In this document: positions 53,476-62,355 of the stretch, piece after piece
How the letters are laid out: each line of letters starts with the position of its first letter
Position numbering within the stretch: position 1 is the first letter of the stretch
NCBI GenBank assembly: GCA_048270425.1
Contig: JBLWSY010000001.1
Span: 434,001-498,000, forward strand
DNA length: 64,000 nucleotides
Reading direction: 5' to 3'
Origin: Oceanospirillum sp048270425
GTDB taxonomy: Bacteria > Pseudomonadota > Gammaproteobacteria > Pseudomonadales > Halomonadaceae
Notes under the pieces: generated by a model
What the model saw: the letters and a program-made list of their open reading frames with translations, nothing else
Told to the model about the DNA's origin: nothing
Database searches by the model: none
Position numbers and translations under genes: made by a program

Positions 53476-53545
53476 GAGTAAAACCTGTTATGGGTAGTAC
53501 TAATAAGAGTAATTACTTGCGGTCGGCGTCACAAGTTACTTAGTG

Positions 53546-53561
53546 TGTGAGCCTTGTCACA
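53546..53561 (+). promoter_or_regulatory. CRP-type operator upstream of glycerate kinase
   Basis: TGTGA GCCTTG TCACA matches the CRP consensus (TGTGA-N6-TCACA) perfectly. It lies 96 bp before the glycerate kinase start and 71 bp from the divergent gene start, so CRP or Vfr could control either gene. Binding is inferred. Confidence 0.6.
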
Positions 53562-53656
53562 AAAAGTGATTTAATGAGCAAACACGCAGATACATTTTCG
53601 AAACCTGATCTGCTCAATAGTGCCACTGAGAACAAAGAAAATAATGAGGCCTTTTT

Positions 53657-54802
53657 GTGAAATTTCTGATTGCGCCAGATTCTTTTAAAGAAAGCATGTC
53701 AGCCCGTCAGGTCTGCCAAACAATAGACAATGTCATTAAAGCGGAACTACCGCATGCCGAAACCCTGCTCTTGCCTATTGCTGACGGAGGCGAAGGTACT
53801 CTGTCAGTTCTGGTTCAGGCATTGGATGGTAAAACAGAAACCATCAAAGTTACAGGGCCTTTTCTTTCACAACCCAGGGTTAAAGCCCGGATAGGCATGC
53901 TTGATGAAAAGACAGCGGTTATTGAAATGGCTCAGGCTGCAGGCCTTGAGTTGGTCGCTGTTGAAATGCGAAACCCTGAACTGACAACCACATTTGGTGT
54001 TGGTGAGATGATTTCTGCGGCACTGGATCGTGGAATTCGCCGCTTTTTAATTGCATTAGGCGGCAGCGCGACCAACGATGGTGGCCTGGGGGTGCTTGTT
54101 GCATTAGGAGCCAAAGCCATAGACAAGGCAGGTAATACGCTTTCTCCCATTGGAGGCAATCTTAAATCGATTGCGCGCCTTGAGCTGCATAATCTTGATC
54201 CGAGACTGGAAGCCTGTCATTTTTTACTGGCCTGTGATGTTGACAACCCCCTTACTGGCACGCAAGGTGCCAGCGCTGTATTCGGGCCGCAAAAAGGAGG
54301 AACAGCGGATCAGATCGCTGCATTAGATCAGGGCATGCAAAACTGGGCTGAAATTCTTAATGAAACCTTTGGCAGAGAAGTTGCTGATATTGCGGGTAGT
54401 GGTGCAGCAGGTGGTCTTGCGGCGGCATTTCTTGCCGCATTTGATACCACACTAAAACCCGGGGTTGAACAGGTTTTGGATATACTCGAGTTTGACCGGA
54501 AATGTGGCAGTGTTGACTGGGTTATCACCGGTGAAGGGTGTCTGGATTCTCAATCTGTATCCGGAAAGACCCCTGTCGGTGTCGCGAGACGTGCGAAACA
54601 ATTCGGCATCCCTGTGGTCGCCTTTGCGGGTAAACTGGGTGATGGTTACGAAGCAGTTTATGAAGAAGGTATTGATCTTGCGCTTTGTATTACCCCGGAA
54701 ACAATGACTGCTCAGGAGGCGTTATCTCTGGCTGAAACCAATCTCGCTAATGCCACTCACGCATTGATAAAGTTAATATTCTCAACAAATCAAGAAGCCT
54801 GA
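53657..54802 (+). CDS. Glycerate kinase (GarK/GlxK family)
   Basis: A 381-residue enzyme that phosphorylates D-glycerate, with family segments IAPDSFKESMSARQVC, LPIADGGEGTLSVLVQ, MAQAAGLELV, ALGGSATNDGGLGVLVALGA and GSGAAGGLAAAFLAAF. The product is 2-phosphoglycerate in this family (GarK/GlxK-type). GTG 53657 with GAGG eight bases upstream is the start. It lacks an adjacent reductase here, but ghrA at 28 kb produces glycerate. The CRP-like site upstream suggests control by carbon status. Confidence 0.9.
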   Translation: MKFLIAPDSFKESMSARQVCQTIDNVIKAELPHAETLLLPIADGGEGTLSVLVQALDGKTETIKVTGPFLSQPRVKARIGMLDEKTAVIEMAQAAGLELVAVEMRNPELTTTFGVGEMISAALDRGIRRFLIALGGSATNDGGLGVLVALGAKAIDKAGNTLSPIGGNLKSIARLELHNLDPRLEACHFLLACDVDNPLTGTQGASAVFGPQKGGTADQIAALDQGMQNWAEILNETFGREVADIAGSGAAGGLAAAFLAAFDTTLKPGVEQVLDILEFDRKCGSVDWVITGEGCLDSQSVSGKTPVGVARRAKQFGIPVVAFAGKLGDGYEAVYEEGIDLALCITPETMTAQEALSLAETNLANATHALIKLIFSTNQEA

Positions 54803-54926
54803 AGCCTGTGCTGAAGTTGATTCGTCAGCTATTCAGCTCCAAACCTGAGCTCGGCTATTAACGGTTGATGGAGTGAACCGATTACAGCGCAAATCGTAAC
54901 AGACAGGTCAAAGGAGGAGCTTTTTG

Positions 54927-55469
54927 ATGAACCCGCTACGCTACACGCATGCTTTTTTAATCATTCTTACATTAAGTCTGACACTTGGCTGCAGCACGAA
55001 TGACTGGCGAACCGCCAGTCGCGAACCTGCCGGTATAGCCCCGACACCGGATGAAACGCCAGAAGCGGTTATTCAGGTCTACGGAGCCCCCGTTTATGGC
55101 TGGAGAGGCTGGTTTGCGATTCACACCTGGATCTCTGTTAAGCCTTCGAAGGCGGATAACTACACCGTTTATGAAGTGATTGGCTGGCGTCAGAAGCGAG
55201 GCCTGCCTGCGCTGAGAATTGAGCAGGATTATCCGGATCGTTACTGGTTTGGAGAAAAGCCGGAGCTTATTTTAAGTCGTAGGGGTGAGGGTGTTGACCG
55301 TATTATCCAAAAAATAGACGAGGCTGCGCGCCGATACCCATGGGCAAATCAGTATACGATGCTTCCGGGACCCAACAGTAATACATTCCCCTCCTGGATT
55401 GGCGAGCAAGTACCCGAGTTAGGTCTCGAACTACCTCTTAAAGCAATCGGACAGGACTGGCGCGAATAA
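54927..55469 (+). CDS. DUF3750 family lipoprotein
   Basis: A 180-residue protein. A lipobox (TLGCS, ~20-24) follows the signal. The remainder matches DUF3750: VIQVYGAPVYGWRGWFAIHTWIS, YTVYEVIGWRQKR, and YPWANQYTMLPGPNSNTFPSW. The conserved HTW and PNSNTF segments could form an active site, but no activity is known. AGGAGG at 54912-54917 supports ATG 54927 over TTG 54924. It follows glycerate kinase by 124 bp and is convergent with the histidine kinase gene. Confidence 0.85.
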   Translation: MNPLRYTHAFLIILTLSLTLGCSTNDWRTASREPAGIAPTPDETPEAVIQVYGAPVYGWRGWFAIHTWISVKPSKADNYTVYEVIGWRQKRGLPALRIEQDYPDRYWFGEKPELILSRRGEGVDRIIQKIDEAARRYPWANQYTMLPGPNSNTFPSWIGEQVPELGLELPLKAIGQDWRE

Positions 55470-55487
55470 GCCTGCTGTTTTCATTCC

Positions 55488-58052
55488 TTATCGTGATGAC
55501 GTGTACTTCTGAGCAATACCGCTGGTAACCATAGGCGAGGCGGAGGGTTGCAGGGAGCCTGCAGGAATATCAATACTAAAAAGGCTCCCTTCAACAGAAG
55601 ATGTAATCTTAAACGCGCCTTTAAGCTGTGCCGTCAGACTTTTTATCAGTTTTAAACCGAGACTTTTGCTTTTTTCCAGTGCTGCAACATCTTCAATCCC
55701 GCTACCGTTATCAGCAACGCTTAAAGTATATTTTTCACCCTGTTCTGATTGTTTAAAAAGAATATCGATAACTGGCGGTGCATTCAGGTCTGCCTGCGGG
55801 AAAGCATGCTTCATCGCATTCGAGATGAGTTCATTCAGGATTAAACCAATTGGCACGATGACTTCAGGCTCAAATTCACCTTCACTTGCATCAATATTGA
55901 TTTTAAGAGGCGCGGCTCCCAGATAACTCTGGCGCAAGGTTTCAGTAAGGCTTTCGATGTAAGAGCGAATGCTGGCCCGCGATAAACTCGACGACTGGTA
56001 TAGCTTTTCATGGACCAGGGCCAATGCTGATATTCTTAATGCCGCCTCATTAAGACTGGATTTTGTCTGCTCATGCTCAGATGCACGGGATTGCATCTTC
56101 AATAAGCTGGCAATGACCTGCATATTATTTTTAACCCGGTGATAAACCTCTTTCAGTAAAACCTCTTTTTCCTGTAAGTCTCGTGCAATTCGGTTTTTCT
56201 CAGCCAATTTCTCCGAAATATCCCGGACAATAGCCATCACAACCCTGTCTTCACCGTATTCAATCGGACTTAAAACGATATCAACGGGGAAAGGAGAACC
56301 GTCCGCATGTAAGGCTTCAAGAGCCAGATTCTGGCCCATCTCCCGGGAAACGGGCTCACGAATATAGCTTTCGCGATGCTTCTTATGCATCGCCCGTAGT
56401 GATTCAGGCAGCAGCATTTCCAGCGGTTTCCCCTGAAGTTGATCCGGTTTAAAACCGAAAATCTCCATGCTTCGACGGTTGGCATAAACAATGGTGCCGG
56501 AGTCATCCACCAAAAGAACAGCTTCAGGGGCCATCTCAAGCACTTTCCTGTTGCGCTGCTCAAGGGCCTTAAGTCGTGAATTGGCCTCAGACATCTCTTC
56601 ATAATGCTGCCTGGACTTAAGCAACATGATTACCGCAATGGCAGCGATTAATCCAAAGACAAATGACAACACAATGATAAAGGCGCGGGAATCCTGGTAA
56701 AACATCTTACGGGTCGCTGCGGTAGGCTCAATGATGAGCTCAAAATCACGACCGGCAATTGTGATCAGTTCTTTATCGGCAAGTCTGCCAGGATTTCTCG
56801 GTAATTTCGGGGTAGCCACGTGAAAGCGGGTGCTGAACTTTAATGCTAACTCCTGCCAGGGGTGATTTAAGAAAGCCCCCTGATCAAAAAACCCATGTAT
56901 GCAAAGGTCTTTGCTCGGGTTGGCGTCAGCAGCGCGGGTCGATATTAAGAGACGCTCACCTAACCAATTCAAGGAATAAGGTGCCTGGCTGCAATCAGGC
57001 AAAATGTCACTATCAATCCGTTCGCCAAAAGCTTCTGTCCGTGAATTTTGTTTCTGCAGAACGGCACCAACTAATCCCTGAACATAGTTTTTTTCATTAT
57101 TACGCGGAAAGCGTGTCGGATCACCAATGTACCAGGAGAGCGTATTAAGATTATTAATAGCATCATCAAGCGCAGAAAATACCAACTTTTTTATAAGGGT
57201 CTGGTGGTTGCTGACTTCCAGATCATAGTACTGTTTTTTATTGTCATGGGTGTTGTTTGCAAGAACCAGTCCCAAGGTAAAAAAAGCCATAAAGACGGAA
57301 TGCGGTAACCAGTAAAAGCGGATCTGAAAAGGTTTCGCACTGATCAGATTGGTGATCATGCCAATACAGGCGATCAGTAGCAAAGAGCTGGTAAGCAAAG
57401 ATTGGCCTGATGATAAGCGACCAAATATGGTCTCCGAGCTTCCCGTGACCCATACAAACAGAGCAACGGAAACAGTGCTTGCAGTCGCCGTAATAAGGGA
57501 GGCATAAAGTGCCAGGGAAAAGCGTGCTAAGCGACTAAACTTAAGTTGATCATAGGTGATTTCAGTTTTTCTCCTTCTGACCGTATTCCTTAAAAGAATG
57601 GCCAGCGATAAGGCCAAAAAACTCAGCGATGTGGCTGGAGAAGGACGCCCCGGAAACTTGCCTTGCTCAGGTGGCATCCAATCGGCAAAAAAGAATTCAT
57701 CGATCCCTAAAACAACATTAAATGCGTATTGATAGAGCGTGGACAGAGATAAAAGGAGAAGTAACACAGGACAGAGCCACAGCATAAAACGCTGAATGGT
57801 CTGAAGGCCGGGATATGAGGTCAAAGAGAGACCCAGTAACAAAAACATCAGGCCGGTATTAAACCGGCTAACACCGGCATCAAAGGGACTAACAAAACTT
57901 TTAAGCTCAAAATACCAGCCCAAAACGATAAATAAACCACCCGATAAGGTTACAGCCCCAGCAATAACAGGGAGTAACACACCTTTTAAAGACTTCCTGT
58001 GCTTTATCATTGCAATCCCTGCCTTAGCTTTCAAAAGGTTGAATACTGACAA
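55488..58052 (-). CDS. Membrane sensor histidine kinase, HisKA_2 type with PAS
   Basis: An 854-residue kinase. An N-terminal polytopic membrane region (several helices, ~20-275) is followed by an extracytoplasmic segment (~280-450) and another helix (~454-476), then a PAS domain (~504-620, LEMAPEAVLLVDDSGTIVYA). The HisKA_2 dimer domain has the phosphoacceptor in EVYHRVKNNMQVIASLL (His ~636), followed by an HATPase with N-box LILNELISNAMKHAF (~740) and SVADNGSGIED. The gene overlaps the response regulator upstream by 29 nt, so they form a pair. An internal ATG at 58010 is an alternative start. Confidence 0.88.
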   Translation of the reverse strand: MSVFNLLKAKAGIAMIKHRKSLKGVLLPVIAGAVTLSGGLFIVLGWYFELKSFVSPFDAGVSRFNTGLMFLLLGLSLTSYPGLQTIQRFMLWLCPVLLLLLSLSTLYQYAFNVVLGIDEFFFADWMPPEQGKFPGRPSPATSLSFLALSLAILLRNTVRRRKTEITYDQLKFSRLARFSLALYASLITATASTVSVALFVWVTGSSETIFGRLSSGQSLLTSSLLLIACIGMITNLISAKPFQIRFYWLPHSVFMAFFTLGLVLANNTHDNKKQYYDLEVSNHQTLIKKLVFSALDDAINNLNTLSWYIGDPTRFPRNNEKNYVQGLVGAVLQKQNSRTEAFGERIDSDILPDCSQAPYSLNWLGERLLISTRAADANPSKDLCIHGFFDQGAFLNHPWQELALKFSTRFHVATPKLPRNPGRLADKELITIAGRDFELIIEPTAATRKMFYQDSRAFIIVLSFVFGLIAAIAVIMLLKSRQHYEEMSEANSRLKALEQRNRKVLEMAPEAVLLVDDSGTIVYANRRSMEIFGFKPDQLQGKPLEMLLPESLRAMHKKHRESYIREPVSREMGQNLALEALHADGSPFPVDIVLSPIEYGEDRVVMAIVRDISEKLAEKNRIARDLQEKEVLLKEVYHRVKNNMQVIASLLKMQSRASEHEQTKSSLNEAALRISALALVHEKLYQSSSLSRASIRSYIESLTETLRQSYLGAAPLKINIDASEGEFEPEVIVPIGLILNELISNAMKHAFPQADLNAPPVIDILFKQSEQGEKYTLSVADNGSGIEDVAALEKSKSLGLKLIKSLTAQLKGAFKITSSVEGSLFSIDIPAGSLQPSASPMVTSGIAQKYTSSR

Positions 58053-60444
58053 TCTCTCCCTGATCTACTGCCAGATTTTTTTCCGGCAGCAGATAAGAAA
58101 CCTGCTGCATAAATGGAGGCGAGCCTGAACAGGCTGTTGTCGCATTCAGTATGACCGGAATTTTCAAAGCAGACGTCATCGCCAGCGTTGCGTCTATGTA
58201 GGGCCCCTCGTTCTGGTGCTCCTGATCGAAACTCAATTCGCAGAATTCCGGGGAAAAATTGTAAAGCAGATCCACCGAAGTACTCTGTCCCTTAGACAGA
58301 TTCAGACATAACCGAAAGCCAACATCTTTGATCTCTTTGATTTTAGTTACTGCAGAAAGCCCGTCTTTCATGAGACGACCTGTCAGGCTGAACACGAAAC
58401 CATTTGGCTCTAATCCGTAACGGGCAACACGAGCGACCAGCGATTGAATCAGGTCCACAGATTGCAGAATAGGTGGGTAAAAGGGAACAATGACAACAGG
58501 TCGTTCGTAAGCGGGAAGTCTGGCCAGGCTGTCAGACACCTTATCAATAACAGCCAAAAATAAGTTATGCGATAAACCACTGTAATTCGCAATATTAAAG
58601 AAGCTTTCAGGTGTCAGGTAGCAGTCCTGTTCTTGCCAGTGAACCAACACCTTTACAACGGACTCTTTTACGTCCGAATGGAGATTTTTTGCCGCAAGAA
58701 ACTCACAGCTGAGCTTGCCATCAGACAAAGCACCGGCAATCCGAATCTCATTATTGATTCGACCCTTCACATTTTCGGCGACAGACTGGTTATAAAAATG
58801 TATCTGATTTTTCCCATTAATTTTCGCCAACTGCAAAGCAGAAGTACTGGCATTAAGCAGGTCATCAGCGGTAACACCATCGTCAGGAGCGACTGCAATA
58901 CCGGCGCAGGCCGTCATTAATATCTCTTCACCATCAATAAAATAGGGCTCTTTTATCTCTTCTAAGGCGCGGTTAGTGATAAACATCGCCTGATTGACAC
59001 TTTCCAACGAGTGAATAATAAGTGCGAATCTGTCCCCTGACAGCCGCCCTACAGCAAGGTTATAGTGGCCGATGTCACTTAGCCGTGTCGCAATCTCCGC
59101 AAGAATATTGTCTCCCACAGTGACCCCATAGGTATCATTGATACCGTCAAAGCTATCCAGATCAAGGGTAACAACCGCAATACCATTCTGCTCATATTCA
59201 TTAACCTCTATCAGATGGCTGATTTCATCTTTGATCTGAGGCAGGTTCATTAAACCCGTGAGGGTGTCGTAGTTAGCAAGATGAAAAAGTTTTTGTTCGG
59301 CGTGCTTCCGGTCTGTCTGATCATAAATCTGGTAAAAATAATAGCTGGGATGAGAGGCTCTATCATGCAGAAGCGTTATGTTGACGGTCAGCCATCGACC
59401 TCCATCAATCAGGTTAGGCTTAAGTTCGTGATGATAATTAGCAGATTGCCCGGACAACAGTGTTAAATGACCGTCCTGAATTTTTGTACGATCATTAAAG
59501 GAAAGGTTCATAGCCTCTGAAATATGCGTTTTCCCGGTATCCGGCAAGGTAAATAACTCCTTAAACGCTGAATTGGGCTCAATAATCTCTCCGTTAAGGG
59601 AAACCAAAGCCACGCCGACAGAGGAGTTGTTAAACGCTGCCTGAAAACGACCGTCACTTTTTTTGATTTCTGATTCAATCTGCAATCGGTGGGACGCATC
59701 TCTTAAGGCAAACAAGCCTCCAATAACACGGTTAGAATGTCCGCGAACCGGGGCCGCCGAGTAATCAATAAAGATTCGATGGCCAGTACTGATATTTTTA
59801 ATTGAGCCATTAAAGACAATTGGCATAACAGCATTACGCTGCATCGCACTGGCCACCGGAGAAGTGTCTACATGATTTCCATGGTGATCGTACAATTGAA
59901 TAAACTGGCTGATATCTTTTTTTATCAGCTCGTCAACACTATTCACTTCCAGCAAGCGACATGCTTCCTGATTGGCAAAATGGATCAGGCCGTCAATTCC
60001 GACAGCAACGATCCCATCATGCACAGCGTGCAGAATATTAGAAAACCAGCGTTCCTTATAAAGAAGCTTAAACTCCAGCTGATGTTTGGTCAGCGCAACT
60101 TCAATACTGGCTCGTAATGATTGGGCATTGTAAGGCTTGGTAATGTAGCCGTAAGGCGCAACCTTTGCAGCACGGGCAACCGTGCTGGGATCGCTGAACG
60201 CGGTCAGAAAAATGATAGGGATAGAGCGCGTCTTAAGAACTTCCTCAGCGGTCTCAATTCCGTCAATACCATTCCCGAGAACGATATCCATCAGAATCAG
60301 ATCCGGGTTCAGATTCTGCAACTGTTGAATCGCTGATTCACCATCGTGGGCGATACCCACCACATCAAAGCCGAACTCCTCAAGCTGCTCGGCAAGGTCC
60401 ATTGCAATAATGGCCTCATCTTCGACGATAAATAATCGCTTCAT
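58024..60444 (-). CDS. Response regulator with PAS domains and degenerate GGDEF and EAL modules
   Basis: An 806-residue cytoplasmic regulator: receiver (~1-120, EDE, phosphoacceptor Asp in LILMDIVLG, FLTAFSD, YITKPYN), two PAS domains (~136-250 and ~268-380), a GGDEF-like domain (~391-545) and an EAL-like domain (~560-800). The GGDEF motif reads LSGDRF and the EAL motif position reads VVKVLVHW, and the downstream EAL catalytic residues are not seen. The protein probably lacks both cyclase and phosphodiesterase activity and could instead bind c-di-GMP or proteins. ATG 60444 follows GGGAG. It is upstream of and overlaps the histidine kinase gene. Confidence 0.85.
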   Translation of the reverse strand: MKRLFIVEDEAIIAMDLAEQLEEFGFDVVGIAHDGESAIQQLQNLNPDLILMDIVLGNGIDGIETAEEVLKTRSIPIIFLTAFSDPSTVARAAKVAPYGYITKPYNAQSLRASIEVALTKHQLEFKLLYKERWFSNILHAVHDGIVAVGIDGLIHFANQEACRLLEVNSVDELIKKDISQFIQLYDHHGNHVDTSPVASAMQRNAVMPIVFNGSIKNISTGHRIFIDYSAAPVRGHSNRVIGGLFALRDASHRLQIESEIKKSDGRFQAAFNNSSVGVALVSLNGEIIEPNSAFKELFTLPDTGKTHISEAMNLSFNDRTKIQDGHLTLLSGQSANYHHELKPNLIDGGRWLTVNITLLHDRASHPSYYFYQIYDQTDRKHAEQKLFHLANYDTLTGLMNLPQIKDEISHLIEVNEYEQNGIAVVTLDLDSFDGINDTYGVTVGDNILAEIATRLSDIGHYNLAVGRLSGDRFALIIHSLESVNQAMFITNRALEEIKEPYFIDGEEILMTACAGIAVAPDDGVTADDLLNASTSALQLAKINGKNQIHFYNQSVAENVKGRINNEIRIAGALSDGKLSCEFLAAKNLHSDVKESVVKVLVHWQEQDCYLTPESFFNIANYSGLSHNLFLAVIDKVSDSLARLPAYERPVVIVPFYPPILQSVDLIQSLVARVARYGLEPNGFVFSLTGRLMKDGLSAVTKIKEIKDVGFRLCLNLSKGQSTSVDLLYNFSPEFCELSFDQEHQNEGPYIDATLAMTSALKIPVILNATTACSGSPPFMQQVSYLLPEKNLAVDQGEIVSIQPFES

Positions 60445-60820
60445 GCAAAACTCCCTTGCAGCGTAATAGGCACTGCTCAACAGCAGAACGAATCATTAAC
60501 CTTCAAAAGGTAGCAAAGGATCTGTTCTGTCGTTTATTTATTCCGTTAAAATCCATCATTGGACAGCTCAAGGTGTAACCCAAGGCTTACAGGTATTGGG
60601 GAGTAGGCTAAAGTTATGTATCACAACAAAATAATGAATTAAAGATGATTACGACAAAAGAATGGGGTTGAAATCTTGGTGTTTGCCATCACCTAGTAAT
60701 TTACTCGGACATTAAAGTCGTATAGGTTGATACAGGAGTCGGTTTTAACAGATCAATGATCTGAAACACTCTTGTCTTGCATCGTAATAAAAATCAGACA
60801 TCCAAAAGCTAGAGGTATCT
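60445..60820. other. Divergent intergenic region
   Basis: No ORF of note is seen in these 376 bp between the response regulator (-) and peroxiredoxin (+) genes. It should contain both promoters, and it carries a 7+1+7 palindrome at 60749-60763. Confidence 0.6.
60749..60763. promoter_or_regulatory. Palindromic operator-like site before the peroxiredoxin gene
   Basis: CAGATCA-A-TGATCTG is a perfect inverted repeat with a 1-nt centre, 58 bp before the peroxiredoxin start. The binding regulator is unknown. Confidence 0.4.
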
Positions 60821-61297
60821 ATGTCTATTCAGATTGGTGAAAAAGTTCCAAATGTAGAATTGAAAGTAATGGGCGAACAGGGCCCGGAATCGGTACAAAC
60901 TGACGATCTTCTGGCGGGAAAGAAAGTTGTTCTCTTTGCAGTACCCGGAGCCTTTACACCAGGCTGTTCCGTGACTCATCTACCGGGCTTTGTTGTTAAT
61001 GCCGATGCCATCAAAGCAAAAGGTGTTGATTCCATTATCTGTACAGCAGTGAATGATGCCTTTGTAATGGATGCCTGGGGCAAAAACCAAAATGCTGAAG
61101 AAATTATCATGCTGGCAGACGGTATTGGTAATCTGGCAGAGGCCGTTGGCCTGGAAAAAGATCTGACCGAAGTTCAGTTCGGTGTACGTTCACAGCGTTA
61201 CGCTATGATCCTTAACGATGGTGTTGTTGAGTACCTCGGCGTTGACGAAAAAGGCGTTGACAAAAGCAGTGCCGAAACCGTTCTGGCTCAGCTTTAA
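60821..61297 (+). CDS. Peroxiredoxin, PrxII/Prx5-like
   Basis: A 158-residue thiol peroxidase reducing hydroperoxides. The peroxidatic Cys is in VPGAFTPGCSVTHLPGF (~49), the PxxxT/SxxC signature. Other Prx5-type segments are VNDAFVMDAWGKNQ and FGVRSQRYAMILNDGVVEYLG. No resolving Cys equivalent to that of many Prx5 proteins is evident, so a glutaredoxin or thioredoxin partner is likely. AGAGG precedes ATG 60821. It lies immediately before a tRNA gene. Confidence 0.92.
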   Translation: MSIQIGEKVPNVELKVMGEQGPESVQTDDLLAGKKVVLFAVPGAFTPGCSVTHLPGFVVNADAIKAKGVDSIICTAVNDAFVMDAWGKNQNAEEIIMLADGIGNLAEAVGLEKDLTEVQFGVRSQRYAMILNDGVVEYLGVDEKGVDKSSAETVLAQL

Positions 61298-61304
61298 AAG
61301 TGTT

Positions 61305-61348
61305 GGATAACTTTTTCGAAAAAAGTGTTGCTTAACAGAAAGTTATCC
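61305..61348 (+). repeat. 10-bp inverted repeat between peroxiredoxin and tRNA-Val
   Basis: GGATAACTTT (61305-61314) and AAAGTTATCC (61339-61348) are perfect inverted arms. The direct repeat AAAAGTGTTG also occurs at 61296-61305 and 61321-61330. The right arm lies between the tRNA -35 and -10. Confidence 0.6.
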
Positions 61349-61355
61349 TTATAAT
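61328..61355 (+). promoter_or_regulatory. Promoter of tRNA-Val
   Basis: TTGCTT (-35, 61328-61333), 16-bp spacer, TATAAT (-10, 61350-61355), tRNA starting 13 nt further on. Confidence 0.75.
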
Positions 61356-61367
61356 GCACTCTATCAA

Positions 61368-61444
61368 AGACGTGTAGCTCAGTTGGTTAGAGCACTACCT
61401 TGACATGGTAGGGGTCGCTGGTTCGAGTCCAGTCATGTCTACCA
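61368..61444 (+). tRNA. tRNA-Val (anticodon GAC)
   Basis: A complete 77-nt tRNA with encoded CCA. The acceptor stem AGACGTG pairs with CATGTCT (one G-T pair), the D arm contains GCTCAGTTGGTTAGAGC, the anticodon loop TTGACAT is closed by CTACC/GGTAG, and the T arm contains GGTTCGAGTCC. Anticodon GAC at 61402-61404 decodes GUC/GUU valine. It closely resembles the E. coli tRNA-Val(GAC). Its 3' end is a typical integration target, and an integrase fragment follows. Confidence 0.97.
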
Positions 61445-61449
61445 AATTT

Positions 61450-61491
61450 AAAAGCCCGTAACTCTGAGCAATCAGAATTACGGGCTTTTTT
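61450..61491 (+). terminator. Rho-independent terminator after tRNA-Val
   Basis: AAAAGCCCGTAA-C-TCTGA (61450-61467) pairs with TCAGA-A-TTACGGGCTTTT from 61472, ending in T6. Confidence 0.92.
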
Positions 61492-61543
61492 CGTTGTAAT
61501 CTCTTCGCTAGTCCTGTCCTAAAAACTGACCATCAAACCTTAA

Positions 61544-61705
61544 TTCCCGCCTAAATACGTTTTTCTGAATCGTAATGGCAAATGTCTGGACCACAGGAGC
61601 TTCAGTAAACGTGTCTGGCACCCTCTGCTCGAAAAATTGAAGCTGAAAAAGAGGAACGATTACCAGACGAGCCATACAGTGGCAACGCTGTGGTTGGCTG
61701 GAATA
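61544..61705 (+). pseudogene. Remnant of a tyrosine recombinase (integrase) C-terminal region
   Basis: An open frame without a proper start reads VFLNRNGKCLDHRSFSKRVW, then HPLLEKLKLKKRNDYQTSHT and VATLWLAGI. This matches the Tyr-recombinase block containing RHTxAT. The catalytic Arg of RHT reads Ser here (AGC at 61670-61672, one base from CGC), and beyond 61705 the sequence no longer matches, with no catalytic Tyr segment seen. It is a decayed fragment of an integrase that probably once used the adjacent tRNA-Val. The reading frame stays open to 61891 but that part is not recognisable. Confidence 0.6.
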
Positions 61706-61886
61706 TGCTCAGATGAACCGCTTGTACGAAGGCTTCTGAGTAACAATATAAGGAGCTTTAGTGTAACGATAGCCAGCTTGCTTCAAACTGGCTTTAACTT
61801 ATCTGCTTTCCGGAGACAGCGCCTGTGTGTTGCTGTGGCAAGTTCTGGCATAGCTTTCATGGCATGTCAGTATCCCTATAAAACCG

Positions 61887-61892
61887 TATAAT
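61887..61892 (+). promoter_or_regulatory. Possible -10 box upstream of the mntA-like gene
   Basis: A perfect TATAAT lies 73 bp before the GTG start of the nucleotidyltransferase gene. No convincing -35 is seen. Confidence 0.35.
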
Positions 61893-61965
61893 GGTAACCG
61901 CCAAGCGTGGTTCGTTTAGTTGGACAGCGTCTGGATTTGATTTAAAGCGACTATTGGAGTGTGTT

Positions 61966-62355
61966 GTGAGCCAAAAATCGATACTGGATAAGGTCTGCGA
62001 ACAAGCTGAAGCTGATCCTAATGTCGAAGTACTTTGGCTATACGGTTCACGAGCAAAAGGAACGCAAACAGCGAGCAGTGACTATGACCTGGCCATCGCT
62101 TTCTGTGGTTGTGATGCTGCGGGGGCTCCGTTTTATACTGACGAGCTGGCTTATCGTTGGTCCCAGTTAACGGGCGCAACCATTTCTATTGTAGATATCA
62201 ACAATATCCCGGTGCCTTTAGCCTACAACGTGGTTAATGAGGGGGTTGTTATAATGTCAAAAAACGCCCTGCGTTTGCATAGTGAACAGGCGAGAATATG
62301 GTCTTTATGGGAAGAGTACCGGTATGAGTACATCAAAAACAGGGCTTGTGTTTGA
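61966..62355 (+). CDS. mntA: MntA-like nucleotidyltransferase antitoxin
   Basis: A 129-residue minimal nucleotidyltransferase. The motif GSRAKGTQTASSDYD matches GSX10DXD exactly, including both metal-binding Asp, and is followed by LAIAFCG. In MntA-HepT systems this protein neutralises the HEPN toxin by adding AMP residues to its Tyr. GTG 61966 has GGAG at 61956-61959; the longer frame from 61891 is not supported. It overlaps the HEPN gene by 32 nt. The pair sits right after the decayed integrase. Confidence 0.85.
   Translation: MSQKSILDKVCEQAEADPNVEVLWLYGSRAKGTQTASSDYDLAIAFCGCDAAGAPFYTDELAYRWSQLTGATISIVDINNIPVPLAYNVVNEGVVIMSKNALRLHSEQARIWSLWEEYRYEYIKNRACV

Noticed and set aside
61499..61720. 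Minus-strand frame over the integrase remnant
   Set aside because: It is open for about 56 codons after an ATG, but the plus-strand frame matches tyrosine recombinases and explains the coding pattern.
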